NCBI GenBank assembly: GCA_045613585.1
Contig: JAZLBG010000028.1
Coordinates: forward strand, 1-64,000
Reading direction: 5' to 3'
Origin: Fimenecus sp045613585
Lineage (GTDB): Bacteria; Bacillota; Clostridia; Oscillospirales; Acutalibacteraceae
Length of the DNA: 64,000 bases
Below, in pieces: positions 51,240 through 59,658 of the stretch (the first letter of the stretch is position 1; each line of letters begins with the position of its first letter). The translations under genes were made by a program, and so were the position numbers. The notes beneath the pieces were generated by a model. The model saw only the letters and a list, made by a program, of their open reading frames with translations. It ran no database searches and was not told the DNA's origin.

Positions 51240-52250
51240 GTGGACAAAAGTTTTTTAGATAATTTCAATAATATAATCTCATATATTTCACCAAGAATTC
51301 AAATATATCTTAAGAAATTGAGTGAACCAATGATTGAAAATATTCAAGAAATCAGGATTCGTTCTGACCGACCCATTGTAATTGTAACACCAATGGGTAG
51401 TAGTTTTTTAACAATGAGCGGAAAAACAAGTTATATATATTCTTCAAATTGTGTAATTTCAAGCGAAAATGAGATTATTGATACTGTTTCAAAAATGTGT
51501 GGCTATTCAATGCATAGTCATTATGAAGATATTATAAACGGATATATTACTTTACCTAATGGTGCCAGAGTTGGGATTTGTGGAACAGCTGTATATGAAA
51601 AAGAGTACGTGAAAAGCATAAAAAATATTAACAGTATAAATATACGTATTCCAAGAACAGTCCAAGGTGTCTCAGAACCAATTTTTAATCAAGTTTACAA
51701 AGGTAAATTAAAAAATCTTTTAATTGTTGGTCCTCCATCTTCGGGAAAAACAACCATGCTACGTGATTTAGCCTTCCAATTGTCTTCTGGTAGAATGGGT
51801 AAATATTATAAAATATGTGTTGTTGATGAAAGAAAAGAAATATTTCCAACTCAATTCGATATTAAAACTTTAGGTCCTAATACTGATGTTTTACTTGGTT
51901 TTGCGAAAGGGAAAGGCATTTCAATGGCTGTTCGAACACTATCACCAGATGTAATTATTTGTGATGAAATAGGAACTGCCGACGAAGCTGCAGAAGTTTT
52001 AAATGGTGTAAATTCTGGTACTAAATTTGCATTAAGCATTCACGCTGATAGTGTTGAGGAATTAAAAAACAAAAAAGTATTTAGAGACTTTTTTGAATTG
52101 AATGTAATTGATAAGATACTTTTTTTATCTGATGCATCAAGACCGTGTAAGGTAAATAAAGTTGTTAATGCAGAAGAGGTTTTTAATGAAAATAATAGTA
52201 GTTACAATGATAATGTTAATGTGTACAGTAATATCGCTGACATATGTTAA
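51240..52250 (+). CDS. spoIIIAA: Stage III sporulation protein AA (ATPase)
   Basis: A 336-residue secretion-type ATPase that energises the SpoIIIA-SpoIIQ channel between mother cell and forespore. Walker A is GPPSSGKTTMLRDL near residue 163 and Walker B reads VIICDEIG near 240. IQEIRIRSDRPI near the N-terminus is characteristic. It starts at a GTG with GAGGTGAT upstream. The operon should be under sigma-E in the mother cell, but I could not place a confident promoter in the 114-bp gap. Confidence 0.93.
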   Translation: MDKSFLDNFNNIISYISPRIQIYLKKLSEPMIENIQEIRIRSDRPIVIVTPMGSSFLTMSGKTSYIYSSNCVISSENEIIDTVSKMCGYSMHSHYEDIINGYITLPNGARVGICGTAVYEKEYVKSIKNINSINIRIPRTVQGVSEPIFNQVYKGKLKNLLIVGPPSSGKTTMLRDLAFQLSSGRMGKYYKICVVDERKEIFPTQFDIKTLGPNTDVLLGFAKGKGISMAVRTLSPDVIICDEIGTADEAAEVLNGVNSGTKFALSIHADSVEELKNKKVFRDFFELNVIDKILFLSDASRPCKVNKVVNAEEVFNENNSSYNDNVNVYSNIADIC

Positions 52251-52686
52251 ACAAATTAAAAATCATACTAAATCTATTAGGCAATGCATCTTACTTATCG
52301 AAAACATAAAAGTTTTAATTGAGTATAAAAATATGAGCATTATGGAAATTTTCAATGTTATCTGTTGCTCTGATAACTATAGTTTTTTAACTTTTTTAGA
52401 TAAAATTAATAGTGGTTTAAATGATTATCACAAAACACTGAATAAAGTTTTTTCAGATAAAAATATTGTGAATATGTTTGATTGTGAAGATGTTGAGAAT
52501 ATAAAAGCGTTTTTCTTAATGTTAGGAGCTTCTGATACAAACGGACAAATAGTAAACTGTAATTTTTATAAAAGTTTTTTTGAAAAAAAGTATATACAGT
52601 TGGAAAATAATGAGAAAACAAAATGTAAATGTGTATCTACATTATCATTTGGTTTTGGATTGCTATTATCTATAATTATAATTTAA
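52186..52686 (+). CDS. spoIIIAB: Stage III sporulation protein AB
   Basis: A 166-residue protein with an N-terminal membrane helix and a C-terminal hydrophobic tail, similar to the T2SS-F-like SpoIIIAB. The ATG at 52186 has AGAGG upstream and overlaps the spoIIIAA end by 65 bp; an earlier in-frame start at 52162 lacks a site. Sequence conservation of this subunit is low, and the call rests on operon position plus architecture. Confidence 0.85.
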   Translation: MKIIVVTMIMLMCTVISLTYVKQIKNHTKSIRQCILLIENIKVLIEYKNMSIMEIFNVICCSDNYSFLTFLDKINSGLNDYHKTLNKVFSDKNIVNMFDCEDVENIKAFFLMLGASDTNGQIVNCNFYKSFFEKKYIQLENNEKTKCKCVSTLSFGFGLLLSIIII

Positions 52687-52696
52687 CGGAGTAAAA

Positions 52697-52891
52697 ATGG
52701 ATATAACATTTCTTTTTAAAATTGCAGGTATAGGATTAATAGTTGCAGTTTTGCAACAATTACTTTCAAAAACAGGTCGCGAGGAGTTTGCAACACTGAC
52801 AGTGCTTACGGGTATTATAGTAATAATTGCTATGTTAGTGCCACAAATTTCTTCAGTTTTTGATGAGTTAAAATCAATGTTTAATTTATGA
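52697..52891 (+). CDS. spoIIIAC: Stage III sporulation protein AC
   Basis: A 64-residue, two-helix membrane protein, normal SpoIIIAC length. IAGIGLIVAVLQQLLSKTGREEFATL (core LLSKTGREE) is the well-conserved region between the helices. It overlaps spoIIIAD by four bases. Confidence 0.93.
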   Translation: MDITFLFKIAGIGLIVAVLQQLLSKTGREEFATLTVLTGIIVIIAMLVPQISSVFDELKSMFNL

Positions 52892-53277
52892 GTGTGTTTA
52901 TTAAAATTGGTATAATTGCTTTTATTTACATTTGTTTTTCTGTTGCTCTCAAATCATATAGACCTGAATATGTGTTTTTAATGCGCATTTCCACAGTAAT
53001 ATTGATTTTTTCATTACTTGTTGAAGATATTACAGAATTCCTTTTAAATACTTTAACAATTTTTTCTGTGTTTAATATTGAATCTGAGCATATAAATTTA
53101 CTTTTAAAAGTAACTGGAATTGCAATAATTACAGATTTTATTTGTGATACACTGACTGATTCTGGCGAAAAATCACTAGCTGGTGTAGTTGCTGTATCGT
53201 CAAAATTTTTAATTATTTATCTTGCTTTACCAGTTCTTAATGGATTAATAATGTTTTGTTTAAAATTTGTTGAATAG
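52888..53277 (+). CDS. spoIIIAD: Stage III sporulation protein AD
   Basis: A 129-residue membrane protein with about four helices; LLLKVTGIAIITDFICDTLTD near residue 70 and DSGEKSLAGVV near 92 match SpoIIIAD. It forms part of the membrane platform with AC and AE. Confidence 0.93.
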   Translation: MSVFIKIGIIAFIYICFSVALKSYRPEYVFLMRISTVILIFSLLVEDITEFLLNTLTIFSVFNIESEHINLLLKVTGIAIITDFICDTLTDSGEKSLAGVVAVSSKFLIIYLALPVLNGLIMFCLKFVE

Positions 53278-53280
53278 TTT

Positions 53281-54375
53281 ATGAAGAAGTTTATATTGAT
53301 TACAGTCGTTGTTTTTCTGCTTTTTACATTTTTTGCATTTAATTCTTGTGCTACAGATGTTGATGTGAATTCTGTTTGGGACGAAATTGATAAAAATACA
53401 CAAGATTACCTTAATGATTTGGGTATTAATGAAATCAGTTTTAATGATTTGTTTACTTTAAGTCCCGTTCGTGTTTTTGAATTTATTATCGAATTATGCT
53501 TTAAATCAGGAAGTACATTTTTTGAAAATTTAATAATAATTATAGCGATATTAATTATTGTCTCAATAGCGTCCTCTTTTTTAAAAGAATCAGATAAAAC
53601 CAAAAATATTATTAATTTTGTTGGTGTTCTTGCAATACTTTCTGTAATTATTGTGCCAATAAGTCGTATAACTGTTGATGCTGCATCTGGAATAAAAACT
53701 TCAATGGTATTTGTGAATTCATACATACCTGTAATGACTGCAGTAATAGTTGCATCAAAGAATCCTGGACTTGCAGTTACATATAATTCTTTTTCAATTT
53801 TTTTATCATCAATCATAACAATAATTTCAGATAAGTTATTTATGCCTTTCGTTAGCGCAATGCTATCATTTAATATTCTTTCTTCATTTTCGTTTGAAAA
53901 TTATAGGGAGAGAATTATCTTAGGGTTAAGACGAACTATAGTAATTATATTAGCATTGTTTTCAACTTTATATACAGGATTGCTAACAACTCAAAGCATA
54001 CTTGCAAGTTCGTCTGATAGTTTAACTTTAAGAGGGATTAAATTTGTTTCTGGTGCATTTGTTCCAGTAGTAGGTTCTGGTGTTGCCGATGCACTTTCAT
54101 CTGTATTTAGTAGTTTTATATTAATGAAAAACACGTTAGGTGTATTTGTAATTATTGTAATTATATTAATAAATTTACCTGCAATGACAGAGTTGCTAAT
54201 CTGGTACTTTGCTTTACAGTTTTGTTCTATGATTTCTTCTCTGTTTGGTATTAATAATATTACTGACATACTGGATAGCCTTACATCGGTAATTTCAAAT
54301 TTGAATATAATTCTTTTTTTTGTAACTTTTGTTCTTGTGATTTCTACAGGCGTTGTAATTATTATGGGTAAATAA
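53281..54375 (+). CDS. spoIIIAE: Stage III sporulation protein AE
   Basis: A 364-residue polytopic membrane protein with an N-terminal signal sequence, an extracytoplasmic stretch of about 60 residues and then about eight helices. LRGIKFVSGAFVPVVGSGVADAL near residue 240 is typical of this largest SpoIIIA membrane subunit. The start is 3 bp after the spoIIIAD stop. Confidence 0.93.
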   Translation: MKKFILITVVVFLLFTFFAFNSCATDVDVNSVWDEIDKNTQDYLNDLGINEISFNDLFTLSPVRVFEFIIELCFKSGSTFFENLIIIIAILIIVSIASSFLKESDKTKNIINFVGVLAILSVIIVPISRITVDAASGIKTSMVFVNSYIPVMTAVIVASKNPGLAVTYNSFSIFLSSIITIISDKLFMPFVSAMLSFNILSSFSFENYRERIILGLRRTIVIILALFSTLYTGLLTTQSILASSSDSLTLRGIKFVSGAFVPVVGSGVADALSSVFSSFILMKNTLGVFVIIVIILINLPAMTELLIWYFALQFCSMISSLFGINNITDILDSLTSVISNLNIILFFVTFVLVISTGVVIIMGK

Positions 54376-54376
54376 T

Positions 54377-54811
54377 ATGGATAATTTTAAATTATGGATA
54401 CTTTCACTTGGCGGTGCAACAGCAATTACGTCTTTGTTTAAAATATTGCTTTCAAATTCTTCAATAAATAAAGTTTTAAATATATTTTTTTCAGTTTTTA
54501 TATTGTTTTATATGGTTATGCCATTACAGTCTTTTTTTTATGATTATTCATTTGAAAAATATAATAGTCAATCAGTTGAAATTAATGAAATTTATAAAAA
54601 TGGTTATGAGGAAATTATTAAAATATCAATTAAAAATATTTGTAAAGATTTAAATATAGAAGTAATTTCTTTTGGAATTTCATCATATTTAAATGTTGAT
54701 GGTTATTTGTGTGTAGAACAATTAATTATTGATATTGATGACAAAGATAAAAAGGAATTAGTAAGAGTGAAATTGAAAGAAAAATTAGGTTACGAGGTGA
54801 CTGTAATATGA
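54377..54811 (+). CDS. spoIIIAF: Stage III sporulation protein AF
   Basis: A 144-residue protein with two N-terminal membrane helices and a C-terminal domain of the ring-building type used by SpoIIIA proteins. Sequence identity in this subunit is usually low; the call rests on position, length and topology. Its end overlaps spoIIIAG by four bases. Confidence 0.88.
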   Translation: MDNFKLWILSLGGATAITSLFKILLSNSSINKVLNIFFSVFILFYMVMPLQSFFYDYSFEKYNSQSVEINEIYKNGYEEIIKISIKNICKDLNIEVISFGISSYLNVDGYLCVEQLIIDIDDKDKKELVRVKLKEKLGYEVTVI

Positions 54812-55371
54812 ATTTTCTTAAAACATATTTCGAGAAAATTATAAATATTAAAGACAATAAAAAAATATCTTTATTTATAATTTTGGGTTTTATAACAATA
54901 GGATTACTTTTTGTTTCTGAACTTGATATTAAAAATAATAAAGAAATAAGTAAAGAAATTGAAAAAGAGTTGTCCACTACAGAGTATTGCATATATCTTG
55001 AAGAAAAGGTAAGTGAGATAATTAAATCTATTGATGGCGCAGGTGAAACAAAAGTGATGATTACACTTTCGGAAACAACTGAATATATATATGCAACAAA
55101 CAACAAAGATTTAATAAAGAAAAATGACAATAGTAATGATGAGACATATGAAAATGATTATGTAATTATAGAAAAAGATGATAATGATACAGGGCTGTTA
55201 ATTAAGACCATTGAACCAAAAGTGAGGGGAGTAGCAGTAGTTTGTGAAGGTGGAAATAACACTACAGTACAAAATCAAATATATTCTGCAGTAAGTGCAG
55301 TTTTAAATATAAGTACATCAAGAATATCTATTTCAAAATTAACACATATGGAGGGCAAAAATGAAAAGTAG
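54808..55371 (+). CDS. spoIIIAG: Stage III sporulation protein AG
   Basis: A 187-residue protein with one membrane helix (about residues 22-40) and an extracytoplasmic domain. SIDGAGETKVMITLSE near residue 75 and PKVRGVAVVCEGGN near 138 are the ring-building-motif parts, as in the large SpoIIIAG ring of B. subtilis. It overlaps spoIIIAH. Confidence 0.92.
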   Translation: MNFLKTYFEKIINIKDNKKISLFIILGFITIGLLFVSELDIKNNKEISKEIEKELSTTEYCIYLEEKVSEIIKSIDGAGETKVMITLSETTEYIYATNNKDLIKKNDNSNDETYENDYVIIEKDDNDTGLLIKTIEPKVRGVAVVCEGGNNTTVQNQIYSAVSAVLNISTSRISISKLTHMEGKNEK

Positions 55372-55891
55372 AATTATAGGAAGAAGACAACTGTTGACAT
55401 TTGGTTTGCTTTGTGCATTAGGTTTGGCTGTGTTTGTAAATTGGTATTACACAAAACCTGAAAACGAAACCAGTGAACCAGAAATCAAAAATGAATCTAA
55501 TTTGGGTGATGCACAATATGTAAATTCAAATTCATTAGATGCAGAAAACTATTTTGAAACGGCAGAAATTAATCGTAAAAAAGCCCATGATACAGCAAAA
55601 GAATATTTGACATCAATAATTGCTGATACAAGTGTTGATGAAGACACCAAAGCATCTGCACGTGAAAAACTTACTAAAATTTCAGAACAGATTAAAATAG
55701 AATGTGATATTGAAAATTTAATAACTGCACAAACAGATTCAAAGTGCATTGTGACTTATAGTGAAGATTCACTTGAAGTTTTATTACCAAAAGATATCAT
55801 TAATAATGAAATCGCTGTGAAAATTAAAGATATTGTTGTATCAAAAACAAAACTAACAACTGATAAAATAACAATTATTGAAACAAAATAA
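55361..55891 (+). CDS. spoIIIAH: Stage III sporulation protein AH
   Basis: A 176-residue single-pass protein whose extracytoplasmic domain meets SpoIIQ of the forespore. The membrane helix is at about residues 10-27; the C-terminal ring-building domain reads CIVTYSEDSLEVLLPKDIIN near residue 130. It is the last gene of the operon. Confidence 0.92.
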   Translation: MKSRIIGRRQLLTFGLLCALGLAVFVNWYYTKPENETSEPEIKNESNLGDAQYVNSNSLDAENYFETAEINRKKAHDTAKEYLTSIIADTSVDEDTKASAREKLTKISEQIKIECDIENLITAQTDSKCIVTYSEDSLEVLLPKDIINNEIAVKIKDIVVSKTKLTTDKITIIETK

Positions 55892-55916
55892 TCTTGTAAT
55901 AATATGCAAATTTCTA

Positions 55917-55945
55917 TTGAATTTTTGCGGATTTAGTGATAAAAT
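55917..55945 (+). promoter_or_regulatory. Promoter of the nusB-xse-dxs operon
   Basis: TTGAAT (55917-55922), 17-bp spacer and TAAAAT (55940-55945). It leaves a leader of about 90 bases before nusB. Confidence 0.6.
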
Positions 55946-55977
55946 ATACATAAATTTTATGTATATACATTTCGAAC

Positions 55978-56030
55978 CGCAGAAAATTTAGAACGCTCCC
56001 TGTTTTTCTGACGGGGAGCGTATATTTTTT
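55978..56030 (+). promoter_or_regulatory. Possible attenuator in nusB leader
   Basis: Terminator-like stem ACGCTCCC (55993-56000) / GGGGAGCGT (56013-56021) followed by ATATTTTTTT. An alternative stem CCGCAGAAAA (55978-55985 core) / TTTTCTGACGG (56004-56010 core) would use the terminator's loop and exclude it. It may be the spoIIIA terminator, or a leader attenuator since a promoter lies upstream. Confidence 0.5.
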
Positions 56031-56041
56031 TGGAGGATATT

Positions 56042-56443
56042 ATGACAAGAAAAGAAGAAAGAGAACTTGCATTTACTCTTATTTTTGAAAAGATTTTCAA
56101 TGACGAATTATCAGTTGATGAAGTTATTGAAAATGCAGTGGAAGCAAGATTGATTGAAGAGAATACCTATGCATTTTCTGTTGCACATTTGACTTATGAG
56201 CATTTAGAACAAATTGACAAAATCATTACAGAAAATTCAATTGGTTGGTCTCTTACACGACTCCCAAAGGTATCACTTGCAATTTTTCGTCTTGCTATCT
56301 GTGAAATTCTTTATGTTCCATCCGTTCCTAATGGTGTTGCCATTAATGAAGCTGTTGAACTTGCTAAGAAATTTGCAACAAAAGAAGATGCATCATTTAT
56401 CAATGGTGTTCTTGGTAAATTTGTAAAAGAGATTGATGCATAA
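56042..56443 (+). CDS. nusB: Transcription antitermination factor NusB
   Basis: A 133-residue helical RNA-binding protein that, with NusE (S10), binds boxA RNA in rRNA leaders and keeps RNA polymerase processive. RKEERELAFTLIFEKIF at the N-terminus and LTRLPKVSLAIFRLAICEIL near residue 75, then PNGVAINEAVELAKKFA are typical. The ATG at 56042 follows GGAGG; a GTG-type start four codons earlier lies in the attenuator tail. Confidence 0.94.
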   Translation: MTRKEERELAFTLIFEKIFNDELSVDEVIENAVEARLIEENTYAFSVAHLTYEHLEQIDKIITENSIGWSLTRLPKVSLAIFRLAICEILYVPSVPNGVAINEAVELAKKFATKEDASFINGVLGKFVKEIDA

Positions 56444-57378
56444 TGAGTTATCATTTAGGAATTGATACAAGCAATTATACAACTTCTGTTGCAATTTATG
56501 ATAATGAAAAAAATGCGGTTTTCAATTATAAAAAACTCTTACCAGTAAAAGAAGGTGAAAAGGGTATCAGACAAAGTGATGCTGTTTTTCACCATACAGT
56601 TCAATTACCGCAATTAATTAATGATTTAACAAGTAACTTTGATGGTAAAATATCAAGTGTAGGTGTTTCTGTAAAGCCGTGTAATGAAGTAGGTTCTTAT
56701 ATGCCTTGCTTTTTAACAGGGATTTCTGTAGCAGAAGCCGTTTCATCGTTAATGAATATTCCATTATATAAGTTTTCACATCAAGACGGTCATATTGCAG
56801 CAGCTCTTTATTCTGCTGATAAACTTGATTTAATTAATAAAGATTTTTTTGCTTTTCATATTTCAGGTGGAACTTCACAAGTGTTAAAAGTATCTCCTTC
56901 TGGTAAATATTATAATACGGAAATTATTTCTGATTCACTTGATTTAAAAGCTGGACAAGCTATTGATAGAGTTGGAGTAATGTTGGGCTTGAAATTTCCT
57001 TGTGGTCCTGAACTTGAAAAACTTGCTTTAAAAAGTAAATTACCGCTAAAAAAAGAAAAGGTCTTTCGACGTGATGGTAAATTTAGTCTTTCTGGTGTTG
57101 AAAATAAATGCAAAAAAATGTTTGATAATAGTGAAAAGCCTGAAGATATTGGCTTTTTCTGTATAAATTATATTCGTTCAGCACTTGACGATACTGTAAA
57201 AGAAATTATTGAAAGTTTTGGCGATTTACCTTTGATTTTTTCAGGCGGGGTTATGTCAAACTCTATTATTCGAAACGACTTTATGAATAGATATAACGCT
57301 TTTTTTGCAGAGCCGCAGTATTCATCTGATAATGCATGTGGTATTGCAATTTTATCTTCAATTTGTAATAAGGAATAA
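56443..57378 (+). CDS. TsaD/Kae1-like (M22-family) protein
   Basis: A 311-residue ASKHA-fold protein related to TsaD, the tRNA threonylcarbamoyl-adenosine enzyme. It starts YHLGIDTSNYTTSVA; SHQDGHIAAALYS near residue 107 resembles the metal-binding HxEGH motif with Glu replaced by Asp; FHISGGTSQVLK and FSGGVMSNSIIR are nucleotide-binding loops. It is shorter than true TsaD (about 340) and divergent, so it is probably a Clostridia-specific paralogue of unknown role. Its ATG overlaps the nusB stop (TAATG). Confidence 0.75.
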   Translation: MSYHLGIDTSNYTTSVAIYDNEKNAVFNYKKLLPVKEGEKGIRQSDAVFHHTVQLPQLINDLTSNFDGKISSVGVSVKPCNEVGSYMPCFLTGISVAEAVSSLMNIPLYKFSHQDGHIAAALYSADKLDLINKDFFAFHISGGTSQVLKVSPSGKYYNTEIISDSLDLKAGQAIDRVGVMLGLKFPCGPELEKLALKSKLPLKKEKVFRRDGKFSLSGVENKCKKMFDNSEKPEDIGFFCINYIRSALDDTVKEIIESFGDLPLIFSGGVMSNSIIRNDFMNRYNAFFAEPQYSSDNACGIAILSSICNKE

Positions 57379-57382
57379 TTAT

Positions 57383-58579
57383 ATGCAATCACCTTTGATT
57401 TTAACTGTTACACAATTGAATACATATGCAAAATCAGTTATTGAGCAAGATGTGACGCTTAGTAACGTATTTGTAATAGGTGAAATATCAAACTTTGTTG
57501 ACCATTATCGTAGTGGACATCTATATATGAGTATAAAAGATAATCAATCGGTGATTAGTGCTGTTATGTTTTCAGGTAATGCGTCAAAACTTAAATTTAA
57601 ACCTGAAAACGGTATGTCAGTTATTATTAGAGGTCGAGTTTCACTTTATGAACGCGATGGCAGATATCAACTGTATATTGATGATATGCAACCTGATGGA
57701 ATAGGTGCGCTGGCAATTGCTTTTGAGCAAATGAAAGAAAAACTTTCAAAAGCTGGTTTGTTTGCAAGTGAACATAAGATGCGAATTCCTGAAATTCCTG
57801 GAAAAATTGGTGTTATTTCATCGCCAACGGGAGCAGCAATTCAAGATGTTCTCAATGTATTAGGTAGAAGATTTCCAATGGCAGAAATTGTTTTTGCAGG
57901 TGTTCAAGTGCAGGGTGATAGTGCTGCGACTACAATTATTGATGCAATAAGTAAATTGAATAAAACGGATGTTGATGTAATAATTATTGCTCGTGGTGGT
58001 GGGTCTGCAGAAGATTTGTGGCCATTTAATGATGAAAAACTTGCGTACGCAATTTATGATTCGCAAATTCCTATTATTTCAGGTGTTGGTCACGAAACGG
58101 ATTTCACAATTTGCGATTTTGTTGCAGATTTAAGAGCACCAACTCCATCCGCAGCCGCTGAACTCGCAGTACCAGATATTCGTGAACAAAAATATTATGT
58201 TTCTGCATTAAAAAATGCTTTAGTCAATGCGATTGAAAATGACATTAAAGATAAAGAATATTTTCTTGAGCAACTGATAAAATCGTCGGTACTTAAAAAT
58301 CCCGAAAAAATTATAGAAAACTGTGAATTGTATCTTGATACTTTAACTTCTAAAATTAACAGTAATTTTAAAATTGAATTTACAAACAAATCATCAGATT
58401 TTGCTATGATTTGTTCAAAACTTGATTCATTGAGCCCATTAAAAGTGTTAGCTCGTGGATACTCAATAGCAAAGAAAGATGATAATATTATTTCAAATAA
58501 AAAAGATTTGTTATTAGGTGATAGTATTACATTACAATTTACTGATGGTAATGTAAAAGCTGAGATTACTGAGGTGTAA
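57383..58579 (+). CDS. xseA: Exodeoxyribonuclease VII large subunit
   Basis: Catalytic subunit of the single-strand exonuclease that trims DNA ends in recombination and repair; 398 residues. OB-fold at the N-terminus (VTQLNTYAKSVIEQD, GEISNF, SGHLYMSIKD), then IGVISSPTGAAIQDVLNVL and IIARGGGSAEDLWPFNDE, and SGVGHETDFTICDFVADLRAPTPSAAAEL (key part GVGHETDFT). The ATG at 57383 with AAGGAA is preferred; the open frame starts earlier, inside the upstream gene. It is somewhat shorter in the coiled-coil part than E. coli XseA. Confidence 0.94.
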   Translation: MQSPLILTVTQLNTYAKSVIEQDVTLSNVFVIGEISNFVDHYRSGHLYMSIKDNQSVISAVMFSGNASKLKFKPENGMSVIIRGRVSLYERDGRYQLYIDDMQPDGIGALAIAFEQMKEKLSKAGLFASEHKMRIPEIPGKIGVISSPTGAAIQDVLNVLGRRFPMAEIVFAGVQVQGDSAATTIIDAISKLNKTDVDVIIIARGGGSAEDLWPFNDEKLAYAIYDSQIPIISGVGHETDFTICDFVADLRAPTPSAAAELAVPDIREQKYYVSALKNALVNAIENDIKDKEYFLEQLIKSSVLKNPEKIIENCELYLDTLTSKINSNFKIEFTNKSSDFAMICSKLDSLSPLKVLARGYSIAKKDDNIISNKKDLLLGDSITLQFTDGNVKAEITEV

Positions 58580-58581
58580 TT

Positions 58582-58776
58582 ATGAAAATGACATATGAAC
58601 AAGCTACAAAAAGACTTGAAGAAATAGTTGCAAAGCTTGATGAAGGATCAATGCCACTTGAAGAATCAATGAAACTTTATGAAGAAGGTATGAAACTTTC
58701 TGAATTCTGTATGCAAAAGTTAAATGAAGCAAAACAAAAAATTATTGATATAAACGAGGTCAAGAATAATGACTGA
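58582..58776 (+). CDS. xseB: Exodeoxyribonuclease VII small subunit
   Basis: A 64-residue two-helix subunit that binds XseA in several copies. MTYEQATKRLEEIVAKLDEG and MPLEESMKLYEEGMKLS are the family signature. It is 2 bp behind xseA and overlaps ispA by eight bases. Confidence 0.95.
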   Translation: MKMTYEQATKRLEEIVAKLDEGSMPLEESMKLYEEGMKLSEFCMQKLNEAKQKIIDINEVKNND

Positions 58777-59644
58777 TATGAATGCTTACATTAAAAGTCA
58801 AGCTGAAAAAATAGATAATAGACTTGAAGAACACTTAAATTCGCTTAATAAATCTATTGTTACTGAAGCTATGACATATAGTGTTAAAAATGGTGGTAAA
58901 AGAATCAGACCTTTTTTAACTCTTGAATTTGCAAAGGCTTGTGGTGGGAATGTTGATGCTGCTCTTGATTTTGGTTGTGCAGTTGAAATGATTCATACTT
59001 ATTCACTTATTCACGATGATTTGCCTTGCATGGATAACGATGATATGCGTCGTGGAAAACCATCTTGTCATAAAGCTTTTGGAGAGGCATATGCACTTTT
59101 AGCAGGCGATTCTTTACTTACTCACGCTTTTAAGGTTTTAACACTTGCAAAAAATATACCTTATTCTAATATTACAAGTGCAGTAAATTATCTTTCTGAA
59201 TATGCTAACGGTATGATTGAGGGACAAGTACTAGATTTGGAATTTGAAAATTCTAACCCAACAGTTGAAGAAGTACTTGGAATGTATAGATTGAAAACAG
59301 GATGCTTGTTAATTACTGCTTGTCAGCTAGGTTGTTTAACTAGTGAAAACTGGTCATTAGATATCAATGTGGCGGCGTGTGATTATGCAGTTAATTTAGG
59401 GTTGGCATTTCAGATTATGGATGACATTCTTGATATAACAAGTGATGAAACAACGCTTGGTAAACCTGTTGGTAGTGATGAAAAGAACGAGAAGTCAACA
59501 ATTGTTAAATACTACGGTTTAAATAAAGCTAAAGAGCTTGTAAATGAATATACACAAAAAGCCATTGACGCTCTTAATGGTATTGATGGTGATACAACAA
59601 CACTTAAAGAGTTTGCATTATATATGGCAAATAGAACATATTGA
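58769..59644 (+). CDS. ispA: Polyprenyl synthetase (farnesyl diphosphate synthase type)
   Basis: Condenses isopentenyl and allylic diphosphates, giving mainly farnesyl diphosphate for undecaprenol and quinone-type lipids; 291 residues. First aspartate-rich motif DDLPCMDNDD near residue 85, second motif DDILDIT near 220, and GGKRIRPFLT near the N-terminus. In Firmicutes this gene normally lies between xseB and dxs, as here. Confidence 0.94.
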   Translation: MTDMNAYIKSQAEKIDNRLEEHLNSLNKSIVTEAMTYSVKNGGKRIRPFLTLEFAKACGGNVDAALDFGCAVEMIHTYSLIHDDLPCMDNDDMRRGKPSCHKAFGEAYALLAGDSLLTHAFKVLTLAKNIPYSNITSAVNYLSEYANGMIEGQVLDLEFENSNPTVEEVLGMYRLKTGCLLITACQLGCLTSENWSLDINVAACDYAVNLGLAFQIMDDILDITSDETTLGKPVGSDEKNEKSTIVKYYGLNKAKELVNEYTQKAIDALNGIDGDTTTLKEFALYMANRTY

Positions 59645-59658
59645 TTGGAGTAAATATT

